From the NCBI RefSeq assembly GCF_900209925.1, contig NZ_LT907978.1, positions 2,575,001-2,639,000 on the forward strand: a stretch of DNA of 64,000 bases. The letters are read 5' to 3'. Both the position numbers and the translations under genes were made by a program. Source of the DNA: Anaerobutyricum hallii. GTDB taxonomy: Bacteria; Bacillota; Clostridia; Lachnospirales; Lachnospiraceae. Below, one piece after another: positions 50,830-59,148 of this stretch. Below the pieces are notes generated by a model. The model saw only the letters and a program-made list of their open reading frames with translations, made no database searches and was not told the DNA's origin. The stretch's first letter is position 1, and each line of letters starts with the position of its first letter.

Positions 50830-50870
50830 TTTATTTTTTCATCTTATGATCTGATGGCAGTCTCACTTCT
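50830..50870. repeat. 41-bp direct repeat, right (redox cassette 2)
   Basis: Covers the last 12 codons and stop of the sigma-like gene. Together with 44336-44376 it brackets a 6.5-kb block whose gene order is DUF134, NapH-like, ferredoxin, two unknowns, crp, reductase, rhodanese, trx. Confidence 0.75.
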
Positions 50871-51391
50871 CCGGTCCTTTTCTTCATAATCGAGTTCTGT
50901 GTCTCCATCTGTGTTGGAATATAATCGCTTTCCTGCAGAAATGCACCTGCCGCCTCAGCATATGATTCATATCCAGCTGCTTTCATCCTCTTCAACATTT
51001 TTGCCAAAGCACTGTTCTTGTCTCTACTCACCTGACGTGTGCTGATGCCCAGTTCCTCTGCTGTTTCTTTAACCTGTTTTCCCATGATAAAATAATCGCT
51101 CACGATTTTCTTTTCTTTCTCTGTCAGATCGCTGAAGAGTTCTTTAAAGAAGATCTCAGTTGTAATATCCGATGCAATGTCACGTCCACTATCTGCGATA
51201 AAGTCTGTCGCACAACCGTTTTCTGATTCTAATCCACAAAATAATACTGTATTATTTCTCTGATGCTGCTGATCAAACATATAATGTTCCTTATTATAAA
51301 AAATATTAAGAACTTCCAGCTCTTCTGCTGTAATATTAGCGTATTTCACCTTCTGATATCTGTCGTAAAATGTGTATTTTCTTTCTTCCAT
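50831..51391 (-). CDS. sigma-70-like / HTH regulator
   Basis: A 186-aa protein with a sigma region 4-like HTH (KKIVSDYFIMGKQVKETAEELGISTRQVSRDKNSALAKMLKRM, residues about 95-140 in pieces). The N-terminal half (YDRYQKVKYANITAEELEVLNIFYN) is characteristic of small sigma-like proteins of Lachnospiraceae conjugative and mobilisable elements. It probably controls element genes. Its 3' end is the repeated 41-bp sequence. Confidence 0.75.
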   Translation of the reverse strand: MEERKYTFYDRYQKVKYANITAEELEVLNIFYNKEHYMFDQQHQRNNTVLFCGLESENGCATDFIADSGRDIASDITTEIFFKELFSDLTEKEKKIVSDYFIMGKQVKETAEELGISTRQVSRDKNSALAKMLKRMKAAGYESYAEAAGAFLQESDYIPTQMETQNSIMKKRTGEVRLPSDHKMKK

Positions 51392-51568
51392 GATTGTTTC
51401 TCCGATTTGTCGTTTTTGTTGATTTGATTTGTGACAAATCGAAAATCATGGATATCTGGCATAATGCCTGCCTCTTCCCTGCATCTTGATATGCTCTTCC
51501 TTTCCGGCATCTACCTGTTAAAAAGGAAGCTTTTTCAAATCTGCAACCTGTTTTTGGGTATAAAAAAA

Positions 51569-51592
51569 GGCCATGCCCTTCCGGGCACAGCC
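51569..51592 (-). terminator. terminator after the 51723 gene
   Basis: On the minus strand GGCTGTGCCC-GGAA-GGGCATGGCC followed by seven T. Strong intrinsic terminator. Confidence 0.8.
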
Positions 51593-51621
51593 TGACGCCT
51601 TAAAATTTGAGAAAAGAAAAA

Positions 51622-51648
51622 CCTCCGCAAACATTACGTCTGCGAAGG
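51622..51648 (-). terminator. terminator, repeat of the one at 30221
   Basis: CCTTCGCAGAC/GTTTGCGGAGG followed by TTTTTC. The surrounding 45 bases match those after trx copy 1, so they mark the far end of a block missing in cassette 1. No gene in 51392-51722. Confidence 0.7.
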
Positions 51649-51722
51649 TCTATTTCTCTCAGCATATCAATTCTAACATGCACGTATTTTCATTGTAATA
51701 CCATTCACATGCCAGTTTACTG

Positions 51723-52268
51723 TCAGTTCACTGCCACTTTACTTCCACTTTTCTTCCAGTTTATTTCCTCCATCTTATTCTGTATCTTTTCCGGACGTGT
51801 AAATGCCCAGAGCATTGTTGCATACAAACGGATTGCTTTCTTACGGTTTCGATAATAAGTAGTGCTTGGCATATCATCCAGCATCAGCATCACATCTTCA
51901 TTGGTATTTCCTGCTTCAAAATATCTATATTTCAAAAGCCGATAATACAGCTGTCCATTTTTTGGATAATCCCTCAAAGCTATCAGGGAATCTCTCATGA
52001 TTTCCAGCAAACAGAGATTCATATCATTATTCAGAAGCTTTTCCTGGATTCTGCGTTTCTCTGCAGTCGCATCGAAATCTACCAGATCATATAACATTTC
52101 CTTCAGATGCTTCCCTTCCTCTGCATACATTTCATAATCTATATCCACAAGGTTCTTCTCAATACGGAACATTACTTTAGTATACTGACTCAGCAATAAT
52201 TCCGTATTCTTATAAGCATCCTCTGCCACTTCTTCCATATTGATAAACATATCCTGTATTCTCTGCAT
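51723..52268 (-). CDS. ArpU/sigma-like hypothetical regulator
   Basis: A 181-aa mostly helical protein starting MQRIQDMFINMEEVAEDAY at 52268, with GGAAGGAGG upstream. The last third (YRYFEAGNTNEDVMLMLDDMPSTTYYRNRKKAIRLYATMLW in pieces) has the shape of a sigma region 4 HTH, as in phage ArpU-type regulators. Its neighbours are mobilisable-element genes. Function inferred only. Confidence 0.65.
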   Translation of the reverse strand: MQRIQDMFINMEEVAEDAYKNTELLLSQYTKVMFRIEKNLVDIDYEMYAEEGKHLKEMLYDLVDFDATAEKRRIQEKLLNNDMNLCLLEIMRDSLIALRDYPKNGQLYYRLLKYRYFEAGNTNEDVMLMLDDMPSTTYYRNRKKAIRLYATMLWAFTRPEKIQNKMEEINWKKSGSKVAVN

Positions 52269-52338
52269 AATTGTCCTCCTTCCCGACCGCTTCCGCAGCC
52301 AGACCAATCATTGTATTGTTTGTTCCATTCACAGTCTG

Positions 52339-52494
52339 TCACTGTCCTAACATCTCTTCATGCAGATTCCGCAGAAATATCCGCTGTGGGATAGCTTCTA
52401 TTTCTGGCTGATCGGCAACTGTATGATCTATTGAAAGCAATCGGTTCTCACGGGAAAGGATGTATCCCCGACTGCTGATGTTCTCATCGAATAT
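52339..52494 (-). pseudogene. small open frame without a start codon
   Basis: A frame of about 50 codons ending at the TGA at 52339 reads plausibly as protein (RENRLLSIDHTVADQPEIEA, IPQRIFLRNLHEEMLG) but has no ATG, GTG or TTG after the preceding stop. Probably the tail of a gene truncated by a rearrangement. Family not recognised. Confidence 0.35.
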
Positions 52495-52504
52495 CTATCT
52501 CTCC

Positions 52505-52532
52505 AAAGGGGGCCCTGATTCAGGGCTCCCTT
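52505..52532. terminator. terminator of the polymerase operon
   Basis: AAAGGGGGCCCTG-ATT-CAGGGCTCCCTTT, strong stem 12 bases beyond the stop at 52544. Confidence 0.8.
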
Positions 52533-52543
52533 TTAGGACGCCG

Positions 52544-52783
52544 TTATTTACGTTCCATAAACCATTTATAATTTTCTTCATAAGTCAGATGACAGATTTT
52601 TCCACCCACCTGACAGGTATAACGATATCCGGTTCCGCCAGCTTTTCGGCTGGCACAACGCTCCGGTTTTGAAACCTTATCAATCGCATACTTACGTCCA
52701 TCTTCCCAGACAAACGCTGTAGGGATCAATTCTCCTTCCCGGCTGAATACTGCCAGGACATCTACATACACTTTAGCTGTCAT
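52544..52783 (-). CDS. small hypothetical protein downstream of the Y-family polymerase
   Basis: A 79-aa protein: MTAKVYVDVLAVFSREGELIPTAFVWEDGRKY (given here in two parts, residues 1-19 and 20-32), CASRKAGGTGYRYTCQVGG, WFMERK. It is all beta-like, with the WxDGxxYxI pattern seen in small proteins next to ImuB/DinB genes (DUF6504-like in actinobacteria), which is only a resemblance. It lies 20 bases after the polymerase gene and likely shares its transcript. Confidence 0.65.
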   Translation of the reverse strand: MTAKVYVDVLAVFSREGELIPTAFVWEDGRKYAIDKVSKPERCASRKAGGTGYRYTCQVGGKICHLTYEENYKWFMERK

Positions 52784-52803
52784 TACAAAACACCTGCTCT
52801 CTC

Positions 52804-54048
52804 CTATCCATGAAAATATGCCTGTGGATGAACCGTATGTTCCTTAGCATTCAGCTGTGCCAGTATCTTATCCTGATACATAAATGCTCTCTGAATACTC
52901 TGATAGCCAAACCTTCCACGGATCTCATCTACCACCTGGTCCATCTTTTTGATTTTTTCTCTCTTCGTTTCATCCATAAATAAATCAAGCTGATACGGCA
53001 TCTCTTCTGATACCAGATCACATCCTCGAACACCAAGACTACGAATTGGATGTTCCCAATTATAGTTTTTCTGGAATAACTCAAATGCAGTTCTGGCAAT
53101 TTCTTCTGTAAGATTACTTGCCCTGTCCAACTTGCACTGTCTCGTGAAATGATACAATCCATTATCCCGAATCGAGATTTCTACTGTCCTGCATTGAAAA
53201 CCATTTTCACGAAGCCTGGCTCCTACACTTTCTGAAAGAGCCATCAAAATAATCTTCACGTCCAATTCACTAACAAGATCTCTTGGCGTTGTTGTACTGT
53301 TCCCGATAGACTTGATCGGTACTTTATATCCTTCTACCAAAACTGGAGTTTCATCCCATCCATTTGCAAAGGTATGAAGTACCAATCCCATCTTTCCAAG
53401 ATATGTTTCTAATATAGAAGGTTCTGCTCCTGCCAGATCTCCGATTGTACAAATGCCAAGTTTCTTCATCGTCCGTTCAGTGCTTCTTCCGACCATGAGT
53501 AAATCACCTACTGGAAGTTTCCATGCAATATCCTTGTAATTGTCTTTGGAAAACTCTGTAATGGCATCCGGCTTTTTATAATCAGAACCGAGCTTTGCAA
53601 ATATCTTATTCCAGGAAACACCAATACTTACGGTAACCCCCAGTTCATATTTAATCCGACTGCTGATCTCTTTTGCAATCTTCATTCCGTCTCCCTTGAT
53701 AGAAGTACTGGCGGTCACATCCAGCCAGCTTTCATCAATCCCAAATGGTTCTCTCTGATCTGTGTATTCACTGTAAATCTCCTGTGCCATTCTGGAAAAC
53801 CTCAAATAAAGATCCATGCGAGGCGGTACAAAGATTATTTCTGGGCAAACCTGTCTTGCCTGCCACAATGCCATGCCTGTTTTTACTCCGGCTCGCTTCG
53901 CAATATAGTTTGCAGTCAGCACAATTCCATGTCTTGCTTCCGGATCACCACCGACTGCCATCGGCTTCCCGGCAAGTTCTGGATGATGCAGCATCTCAAC
54001 ACTTGCGTAAAAGCAATTCATATCTGAATGAAGAATTGTCCTGCTCAT
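52804..54048 (-). CDS. Y-family DNA polymerase (UmuC/DinB-like)
   Basis: A 414-aa translesion polymerase. ILHSDMNCFYASVEM carries the first catalytic aspartate, GIDESWLDVT the DE pair, GVSIGVSWNKIFAKLGSDYKKPD is split around residue 145, and the little-finger domain follows. The start taken is the ATG at 54048 with AGGTGA upstream; the GTG at 54057 is less likely. It is of the UmuC-like kind common on Firmicute mobile elements. An SOS box lies 95 bases upstream. Confidence 0.92.
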   Translation of the reverse strand: MSRTILHSDMNCFYASVEMLHHPELAGKPMAVGGDPEARHGIVLTANYIAKRAGVKTGMALWQARQVCPEIIFVPPRMDLYLRFSRMAQEIYSEYTDQREPFGIDESWLDVTASTSIKGDGMKIAKEISSRIKYELGVTVSIGVSWNKIFAKLGSDYKKPDAITEFSKDNYKDIAWKLPVGDLLMVGRSTERTMKKLGICTIGDLAGAEPSILETYLGKMGLVLHTFANGWDETPVLVEGYKVPIKSIGNSTTTPRDLVSELDVKIILMALSESVGARLRENGFQCRTVEISIRDNGLYHFTRQCKLDRASNLTEEIARTAFELFQKNYNWEHPIRSLGVRGCDLVSEEMPYQLDLFMDETKREKIKKMDQVVDEIRGRFGYQSIQRAFMYQDKILAQLNAKEHTVHPQAYFHG

Positions 54049-54142
54049 AACATTCACCTACCAGTCTTAAAAATCATAATAAAAGTTCTTTGCTTCATAT
54101 TGACTTTGTGAAGTTTATAGATTATAATTTCTACTAACTTCA

Positions 54143-54156
54143 CGAACATTTGTTTG
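54143..54156. promoter_or_regulatory. LexA (SOS) box
   Basis: CGAAC-ATTT-GTTTG differs by one base from a perfect Gram-positive LexA palindrome (CGAACNNNNGTTCG). It lies between the divergent polymerase and XRE genes. GTGAAGTT and AACTTCAC (about 54109-54143) form a further inverted repeat beside it, with a third AAGTT half at 54199. Confidence 0.65.
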
Positions 54157-54242
54157 TATTTTATACGTGATAATGAACTCTGTCAATAGTTTTTATAAAG
54201 TTGATGAAGTTACGATTTCAAAAACTTGGAAAGGATCCCACT

Positions 54243-54695
54243 ATGAATTTTTCAGACAAGATTAAATATCAACGAGAACAAAATCATCTGACACAAAAAG
54301 AACTTGCAGAACTGGTCGGCGTATCCCAGCGTGCGATCGCAGCTTATGAAAGTTCCGGCACCATCGCACGAATCTCTACTATGAGAAAGCTCGCTCATGC
54401 ATTGAATGTCTCTTACGATTATTTGAAACATGATGAGATCACAGATCCTTCTTACGGAATTGAAAAAATGGATTATATTGATGAAGTCAATGGACAGCTT
54501 GGTGAAAAAGGAGCCAGGGACATCAATGAGATTCTCGAAGCCAACCGTGCTCTTTTTGCTGGTGGCGAACTCGACGAAGAAGCAAAAGATGCTTTCTATC
54601 AGGCTGTAACCAAAGCATATCTTTCCTGTAAGATGGAAGCCAAAAAGACATTTGGACGGAAAAAGAAAAACACTGAAATGGAAAGTGATTCATAG
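54243..54695 (+). CDS. XRE-family regulator paired with ImmA/IrrE
   Basis: A 150-aa repressor-like protein, MNFSDKIKYQREQNHLTQ then KELAELVGVSQRAIAAYE (HTH), with a C-terminal region shared with the XRE gene at 43800-44186. The ATG at 54243 has GGAAAGGAT upstream. The ImmA/IrrE-type peptidase follows on the same strand, the usual pair in which the peptidase cleaves the repressor. Divergent to the polymerase; it may bind the inverted repeats between them. Confidence 0.85.
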   Translation: MNFSDKIKYQREQNHLTQKELAELVGVSQRAIAAYESSGTIARISTMRKLAHALNVSYDYLKHDEITDPSYGIEKMDYIDEVNGQLGEKGARDINEILEANRALFAGGELDEEAKDAFYQAVTKAYLSCKMEAKKTFGRKKKNTEMESDS

Positions 54696-54772
54696 GTGTC
54701 CGTATTTTCGTACAGCACTTTTGCTACTCTATACTTGCAGCAAACTATCTTATGAAATATCGAGGTGTTTTT

Positions 54773-55327
54773 ATGAGTTCAAAATGTATAAGAGACACTG
54801 TTAATAAAGTAAAAGCAAAATATCAGGAAAGTGATCCGTACCGCCTTGCAGCCGCTATGCATATTATTGTTAAAAAGCTTCCGCTTGGAACTGATCCAAA
54901 CTGTTGCAAAGGCTTCTGTATGCGGGAATGTCGAAAGACCTGCATCGTCATTAACTGCGACCTACCGGAAATCATACAGCAGATTATCCTGATCCACGAG
55001 ATCGGTCACGCACTCCTTCATCAGAAACCCCTTCAGATCAAGTGTTTTCATGATTTTGAATTATTCGATGGAGTGTCACAATGTGAATATGAAGCGAATT
55101 GCTTTGCCGCTGATTATCTTCTGGAAGATGAAGATGTCCTGGAGATGCTTAACGCTGATATGTCCTTTTTCCAGGCTGCCGCAGAACTGAAAGTTCCACC
55201 GGAACTTCTTGATTTCAAATTCCGAATGATGAAACGAAGCGGCGTTCAGATTGTAGATTCTCCGATTACTTCCAACAGTGACTTTTTAAAAGATATCCCT
55301 ACTTCGGGAATAATAGAAAATTACTAA
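54773..55327 (+). CDS. ImmA/IrrE-family metallopeptidase
   Basis: A 184-aa zinc peptidase with the motif LIHEIGHALLH (HExxH) near residue 82 and the third ligand region CEYEANCFAADYLL. The start at 54773 (MSSKCIRDTVNKV) follows CGAGGTG. In ICEBs1-type elements this enzyme inactivates the repressor upon DNA damage; the same logic fits the XRE gene just before it. Cysteine-rich segment CCKGFCMRECRKTC is unusual and may bind metal. Confidence 0.88.
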   Translation: MSSKCIRDTVNKVKAKYQESDPYRLAAAMHIIVKKLPLGTDPNCCKGFCMRECRKTCIVINCDLPEIIQQIILIHEIGHALLHQKPLQIKCFHDFELFDGVSQCEYEANCFAADYLLEDEDVLEMLNADMSFFQAAAELKVPPELLDFKFRMMKRSGVQIVDSPITSNSDFLKDIPTSGIIENY

Positions 55328-55360
55328 ATATGCTATTTTTGAAAAAGGAGATTTTTGAAA

Positions 55361-55654
55361 ATGATCAACTTAAATAAACATAGAATAGACTTTGGAAAAG
55401 GGGATGTAGGCATTGGTGTCATCGGTAACACTACAGATTCCGCACAACTGGCATTTTATAATCAGAGTGCACGTCCCATCCATATACTCAAGAATCCAGA
55501 TCAGAATCCTGGGTTCGAACCCATGGAATTTAAAGAAGAACCTTTTATCATGAGCTTCTCCAATCCTGAAAGCATTGATGCAGTTATTTCAATTTTACAA
55601 CGTGCCAAATATATTAATTTCACTTCCAAAAACGAACCGCAAAAAACAGAATAG
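55361..55654 (+). CDS. hypothetical protein
   Basis: A 97-aa protein (MINLNKHRIDFGKGDVGIGV...), 33 bases after the ImmA gene and probably in the same operon. AAGGAG precedes the ATG; a TTG six bases earlier is an alternative start. The sequence suggests a small beta-rich domain and has no family that I know. Confidence 0.6.
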   Translation: MINLNKHRIDFGKGDVGIGVIGNTTDSAQLAFYNQSARPIHILKNPDQNPGFEPMEFKEEPFIMSFSNPESIDAVISILQRAKYINFTSKNEPQKTE

Positions 55655-55726
55655 ATGAATGATGTATCTTATAAAGAATGGCTGTCTTTTCTCCAATGAG
55701 CAGGCAGCCATTTCTCATGTAATTCT

Positions 55727-56482
55727 TTAATACAAGTCTCCCACATATCCATCTGCTTCCAGATGCATATAGCACTCGTCCACCTTCTCTGATTCCAGAA
55801 TCCGCAAAACGTGTTCCATACCTGTAGCAAGTTCTTTTGTTTTTAACTCTTCCAACGGAATCCAATAAACTCTTCCTTCCTCAGAACTCTTTAATTCTCC
55901 GGTAAACTTATCCGCTTTATACAAGGTAATAACATAGTGCACTCCGCTCTTATGCCAATGATATAATCCTCCAAGCTTCGGTGCTTCAACCGTAAGTCCT
56001 GTTTCTTCCCAGACTTCCCGAATCATAGATTTCTGAAAAATCTCATTTGCTTCTACGTGACCGCCTGGAAAAGTTGTACCGGTATAGCTATCATTTACTT
56101 TATCCAGAGCCAGTACATTCCCTTTATGATCCTGAATCATACACATATTCATAAAACAGACCTTCTCAATCTGACTCTCTTCTTTTTCATTCAGAGATTT
56201 TCTGACACGTTTGTTGATATCCGATCGTTTGGATTTATAATGCTTGAAGACCTCTCCATACGGAATCCAGATTTCTGCATCTTCAATTTTTTCATAAACA
56301 GAATCCACCACTTCTTCCAGATGTTTGTCACTCGGAAAAGTACATTTTTTCATATAATAATCTCTGGTTGCCTGAAACATCCATTCCGCAATCTTTTCTT
56401 TCTGCTTCATTTTTAACTGGGAATACTTCTTATTCGTTTGCAGTAATCTCCCATCTATCATCTTATGGTTTTTCCGTGACAT
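55727..56482 (-). CDS. NUDIX hydrolase with N-terminal extension
   Basis: A 251-aa protein. From about residue 105 it has a Nudix domain of the 8-oxo-dGTP type: MNMCMIQDHKGNVLAL, the box GGHVEANEIFQKSMIREVWEETGL in two parts, and LGGLYHWHKSG. Residues 1-100 form a basic helical region (KKYSQLKMKQKEKIAEWMFQ) with IPYGEVFKHYKSKRSDINKR, probably nucleic-acid binding and typical of copies on mobile elements. GAGGT precedes the start. Confidence 0.82.
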   Translation of the reverse strand: MSRKNHKMIDGRLLQTNKKYSQLKMKQKEKIAEWMFQATRDYYMKKCTFPSDKHLEEVVDSVYEKIEDAEIWIPYGEVFKHYKSKRSDINKRVRKSLNEKEESQIEKVCFMNMCMIQDHKGNVLALDKVNDSYTGTTFPGGHVEANEIFQKSMIREVWEETGLTVEAPKLGGLYHWHKSGVHYVITLYKADKFTGELKSSEEGRVYWIPLEELKTKELATGMEHVLRILESEKVDECYMHLEADGYVGDLY

Positions 56483-56599
56483 CGGTTTGACCTCTTTTCT
56501 TCTTTTTCATTCAGATTTTACTATACCACAGAATCATGCTTGCGTCATACTTCTGAGCTTCGATGTCCTCTTTTTCTTCTCTCAGTACCTTATTTATAG

Positions 56600-56750
56600 A
56601 GGGTTCTTTTTTAAGACTCTCTTCCGGCGGCTGTGCCACCGGTAAATAGCAAGGACAGGAAGTGTATATACACTTCCGGAAAACCAGCAATTTAGGGAAC
56701 CCTGCCCTAAATTAAAAACACAGAAGTCACTACTTCGAAGAACCAAAGAA
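56600..56750. other. candidate origin of transfer (oriT)
   Basis: Three clean palindromes in 90 bases just before mobC: CCGGCGGC-TGT-GCCACCGG (56624-56642), GGAAGTGTATATACACTTCC (56658-56677) and AATTTAGGG-N7-CCCTAAATT (56689-56713). Position directly upstream of mobC and the relaxase gene is the usual place of oriT in MobP-type elements. The nick site cannot be read from the sequence. Confidence 0.6.
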
Positions 56751-56764
56751 AGGAGAATCTGCCT

Positions 56765-57088
56765 ATGGCAAAGAGAAAAAGAAATATACAGATTTTGTTT
56801 TGTGTTTCCCCAGAAGAAAAAAAGCTTATTCGTAGAAAGATGATTGAATCAAAGACAAAAAATATGGGAGCTTATCTTCGTAAAATGGCAATCGACGGTT
56901 ACATCGTCAACACCGATACCACTCCACTGAAGAAACAGTATGAGGAAATGCATAAGATCGGTGTGAATATTAATCAGATTGCCAAAAAAGTAAACAGCAC
57001 CGGTGATCTGTATCCGGAAGAAAAGCAAGAATTAAAAGAGATGGTGAAAGAATTATGGCGTATCTTAAGATCTTCCCAATTAAAGTAA
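56765..57088 (+). CDS. mobC: MobC-like relaxosome protein
   Basis: A 107-aa basic protein with the ribbon-helix-helix/MobC pattern: IQILFCVSPEEKKLIRRKM, GAYLRKMAIDGYIV and a C-terminal helix ending in KEMVKELWRILRSSQ. It helps the relaxase bind and open oriT. GAAAGGAG precedes the start, and the gene overlaps the relaxase gene by 34 bases, so translation is coupled. Confidence 0.88.
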   Translation: MAKRKRNIQILFCVSPEEKKLIRRKMIESKTKNMGAYLRKMAIDGYIVNTDTTPLKKQYEEMHKIGVNINQIAKKVNSTGDLYPEEKQELKEMVKELWRILRSSQLK

Positions 57089-58413
57089 CAGACAAGAAAG
57101 CTCTGGACTACATCACGAATCCAGATAAAACAGAAGAAAAACTGTTAGTTTCCAGTTTTGGCTGTTCCCCGGAAACTGCAGATCTTGAATTTTCTATGAC
57201 AAGAGAAATGGCAAAAAAGAATGGAATGGACAAAGGTGATAACCTGGCATTTCATCTGATCCAGTCATTTAAACCTGGAGAAGTTGATGCCGAAACTGCC
57301 CATCGCTTAGGGCAACAATTTGCAAACGAAGTACTGAAAGGAAAATATGAATATGTGATAAGCACCCATGTTGATAAAAATCATATCCATAACCACATCA
57401 TCTTTAATGCAGCAAGTTTTGTTGATCATCACAAGTATGTTTCCAATAAGCGGAGCTACCATAAAATCTGCCGGATCAGTAATCGTATCTGCCATGAAAA
57501 TGGACTTGCCACCAGTATGCCAACCGGAGAAAAAGGCAAAAGTTATAAGGAGAACATGGAATATCATCGTGGCACCAGCTGGAAAGCCAAGCTACGTGTT
57601 GCAGTTGATAAAGCAATCTGGACTTCCATCAACTATGAGGAATTTTTACAAAAAATGCAGTTAGCCGGATATGAAGTCCGACAGGGAAAACACCTGTCCT
57701 TCCGTGCACCGGAACAGAAAAACTTCACTTATATGAAATCTCTTGGAAGCTATTATTCAGAAGAAAATGTCCGCATCCGTTTGGCAAAAAACCGTAACAA
57801 AATAAAAGCTCCAAGGCATCTGTCCAGAGAAGCTCGCCTGTATATCAATATCTCCACTTATGTTACGACCGGCAATCGAGAAGGATTTGAACGATGGGCA
57901 AAACTAAATAACCTGAAAGAAGCGGCACGCACCTTCAACTATCTTTCCGAAAATAACCTGCTGAATTATGAAGATTTCCAACAGCATGTTTCTGATGTTG
58001 ATGCTTCTGTTAAAGCGGCTGATCAAAGAATAACGCAAATCAACAGTGAGCTGAGCACACAGAAAATCATTCAAAAACACTGTGATTCTTACCGTCTCTG
58101 CCGAAAAGTGATTGAAGATTGCAAATCTGCTAAAAATCCAAAAGCATACCGAACCAAACATCAAGCAGAATACCAACTGCACGATTCACTAAAAAAAGAG
58201 CTTCAGGATCTCGGTGTTACCAAAATCCCAAGCTCTAATAAAATCCAGAATAGGATAGAAAATCTTGAATCTGAACAAGCTGCTACTGTCCGGGAAAAAC
58301 AAGAATTGCAGAAAAAGCAGAAGACACTGAATATCATTAGACAGAATTTCACAGCACTACTTAATGCTCCGGAGATGCAAATTCCCATATCAGAAAAAGA
58401 GCTAACTCTCTAA
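57055..58413 (+). CDS. MobA/VirD2-type relaxase
   Basis: A 452-aa relaxase that nicks oriT and pilots the strand for mobilisation. The N-terminal half shows AYLKIFPIKVTDKKALDYI (tyrosine 3 may be the nucleophile or Y-containing motif I at DYITNPDKT), FHLIQSFKPGE, and the metal-binding HVDKNHIHNHIIFN. The C-terminal third is a helical domain with DLGVTKIPSSNK. Together with mobC this is the transfer module of a mobilisable island; no type IV secretion genes are in the window. Confidence 0.9.
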   Translation: MAYLKIFPIKVTDKKALDYITNPDKTEEKLLVSSFGCSPETADLEFSMTREMAKKNGMDKGDNLAFHLIQSFKPGEVDAETAHRLGQQFANEVLKGKYEYVISTHVDKNHIHNHIIFNAASFVDHHKYVSNKRSYHKICRISNRICHENGLATSMPTGEKGKSYKENMEYHRGTSWKAKLRVAVDKAIWTSINYEEFLQKMQLAGYEVRQGKHLSFRAPEQKNFTYMKSLGSYYSEENVRIRLAKNRNKIKAPRHLSREARLYINISTYVTTGNREGFERWAKLNNLKEAARTFNYLSENNLLNYEDFQQHVSDVDASVKAADQRITQINSELSTQKIIQKHCDSYRLCRKVIEDCKSAKNPKAYRTKHQAEYQLHDSLKKELQDLGVTKIPSSNKIQNRIENLESEQAATVREKQELQKKQKTLNIIRQNFTALLNAPEMQIPISEKELTL

Positions 58414-58420
58414 AAAGAAG

Positions 58421-58445
58421 GAGGTACCTACTTTAACGGTGCCTC
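58421..58445 (+). terminator. terminator after the relaxase
   Basis: GAGGTACC-TACTTTAAC-GGTGCCTC followed by TTGCTTTT, eight bases after the stop. Confidence 0.7.
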
Positions 58446-58479
58446 TTGCTTTTCGTCTAATCTATTTATATCTTCCTCT

Positions 58480-59148
58480 TTATGCAATTTCCCATATTAC
58501 AGTTGCCGTATCAGTAACATTAATATCGTCTGCCTCAATATCTATATCATATGCTCCCGGTGCACTCATTTCACATTCCGTACACTCCATTAATCTCATT
58601 TCATTCAATGGCTTTGTTACAAAATCTATCTCTCCCCAAGAATAATCAATTGCCTGTATTTCACCCAATTTCACATTTGCTGCTGTTGTAAGCACCTGTG
58701 CCTTTTGAATGGAATCCTCGATTGCTTTATGTAACAGCTCATTTTTACATTTTTCTACATCTGCCACTGTATACTCAATAGAAAACTCTGGCCTTAATGA
58801 GCTATGAGCCAAAGCGTAAAGGACTTGCCCTAATCTTTTATTATCAGCTGCAAACTCTATTTTCATATGGTGATTATACTTATAACCTTTAAATCTTCGC
58901 TTCCAGCTCTTATCTCTGTCCTGATAGCTTTCATATTCTGTATCGACATTAAAATATACTGTTTTAAGGTCTTTTCTCTGAAAACCAAGTTTCTCAAACA
59001 AATCCTTGAGAAGCTCTGTATCTTCTGTTGACCTTCGGAGAGTATCTTCATATTCTTTGCAAAGTTCTTCCTTGTTGACATATAACCGGATTTTATCCGG
59101 CTTTACTGCTATTTTCCCTTTTCCTGTAACTTTAATTGTTCTCATCAT
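58480..59148 (-). CDS. SIMPL (DUF541) domain protein
   Basis: A 222-aa protein with the SIMPL pattern: MMRTIKVTGKGKIAVKPDKI, long alternating strands, and a C-terminal SWGEIDF/CEMSAPGAYDIDIEADDINVTDTATVIW part. SIMPL proteins are usually periplasmic or secreted, but no signal peptide is seen, so this copy would be cytoplasmic. GGAAGAG precedes the start. It overlaps the ADP-ribosylglycohydrolase gene by 17 bases, hence is in its operon. Confidence 0.82.
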   Translation of the reverse strand: MMRTIKVTGKGKIAVKPDKIRLYVNKEELCKEYEDTLRRSTEDTELLKDLFEKLGFQRKDLKTVYFNVDTEYESYQDRDKSWKRRFKGYKYNHHMKIEFAADNKRLGQVLYALAHSSLRPEFSIEYTVADVEKCKNELLHKAIEDSIQKAQVLTTAANVKLGEIQAIDYSWGEIDFVTKPLNEMRLMECTECEMSAPGAYDIDIEADDINVTDTATVIWEIA

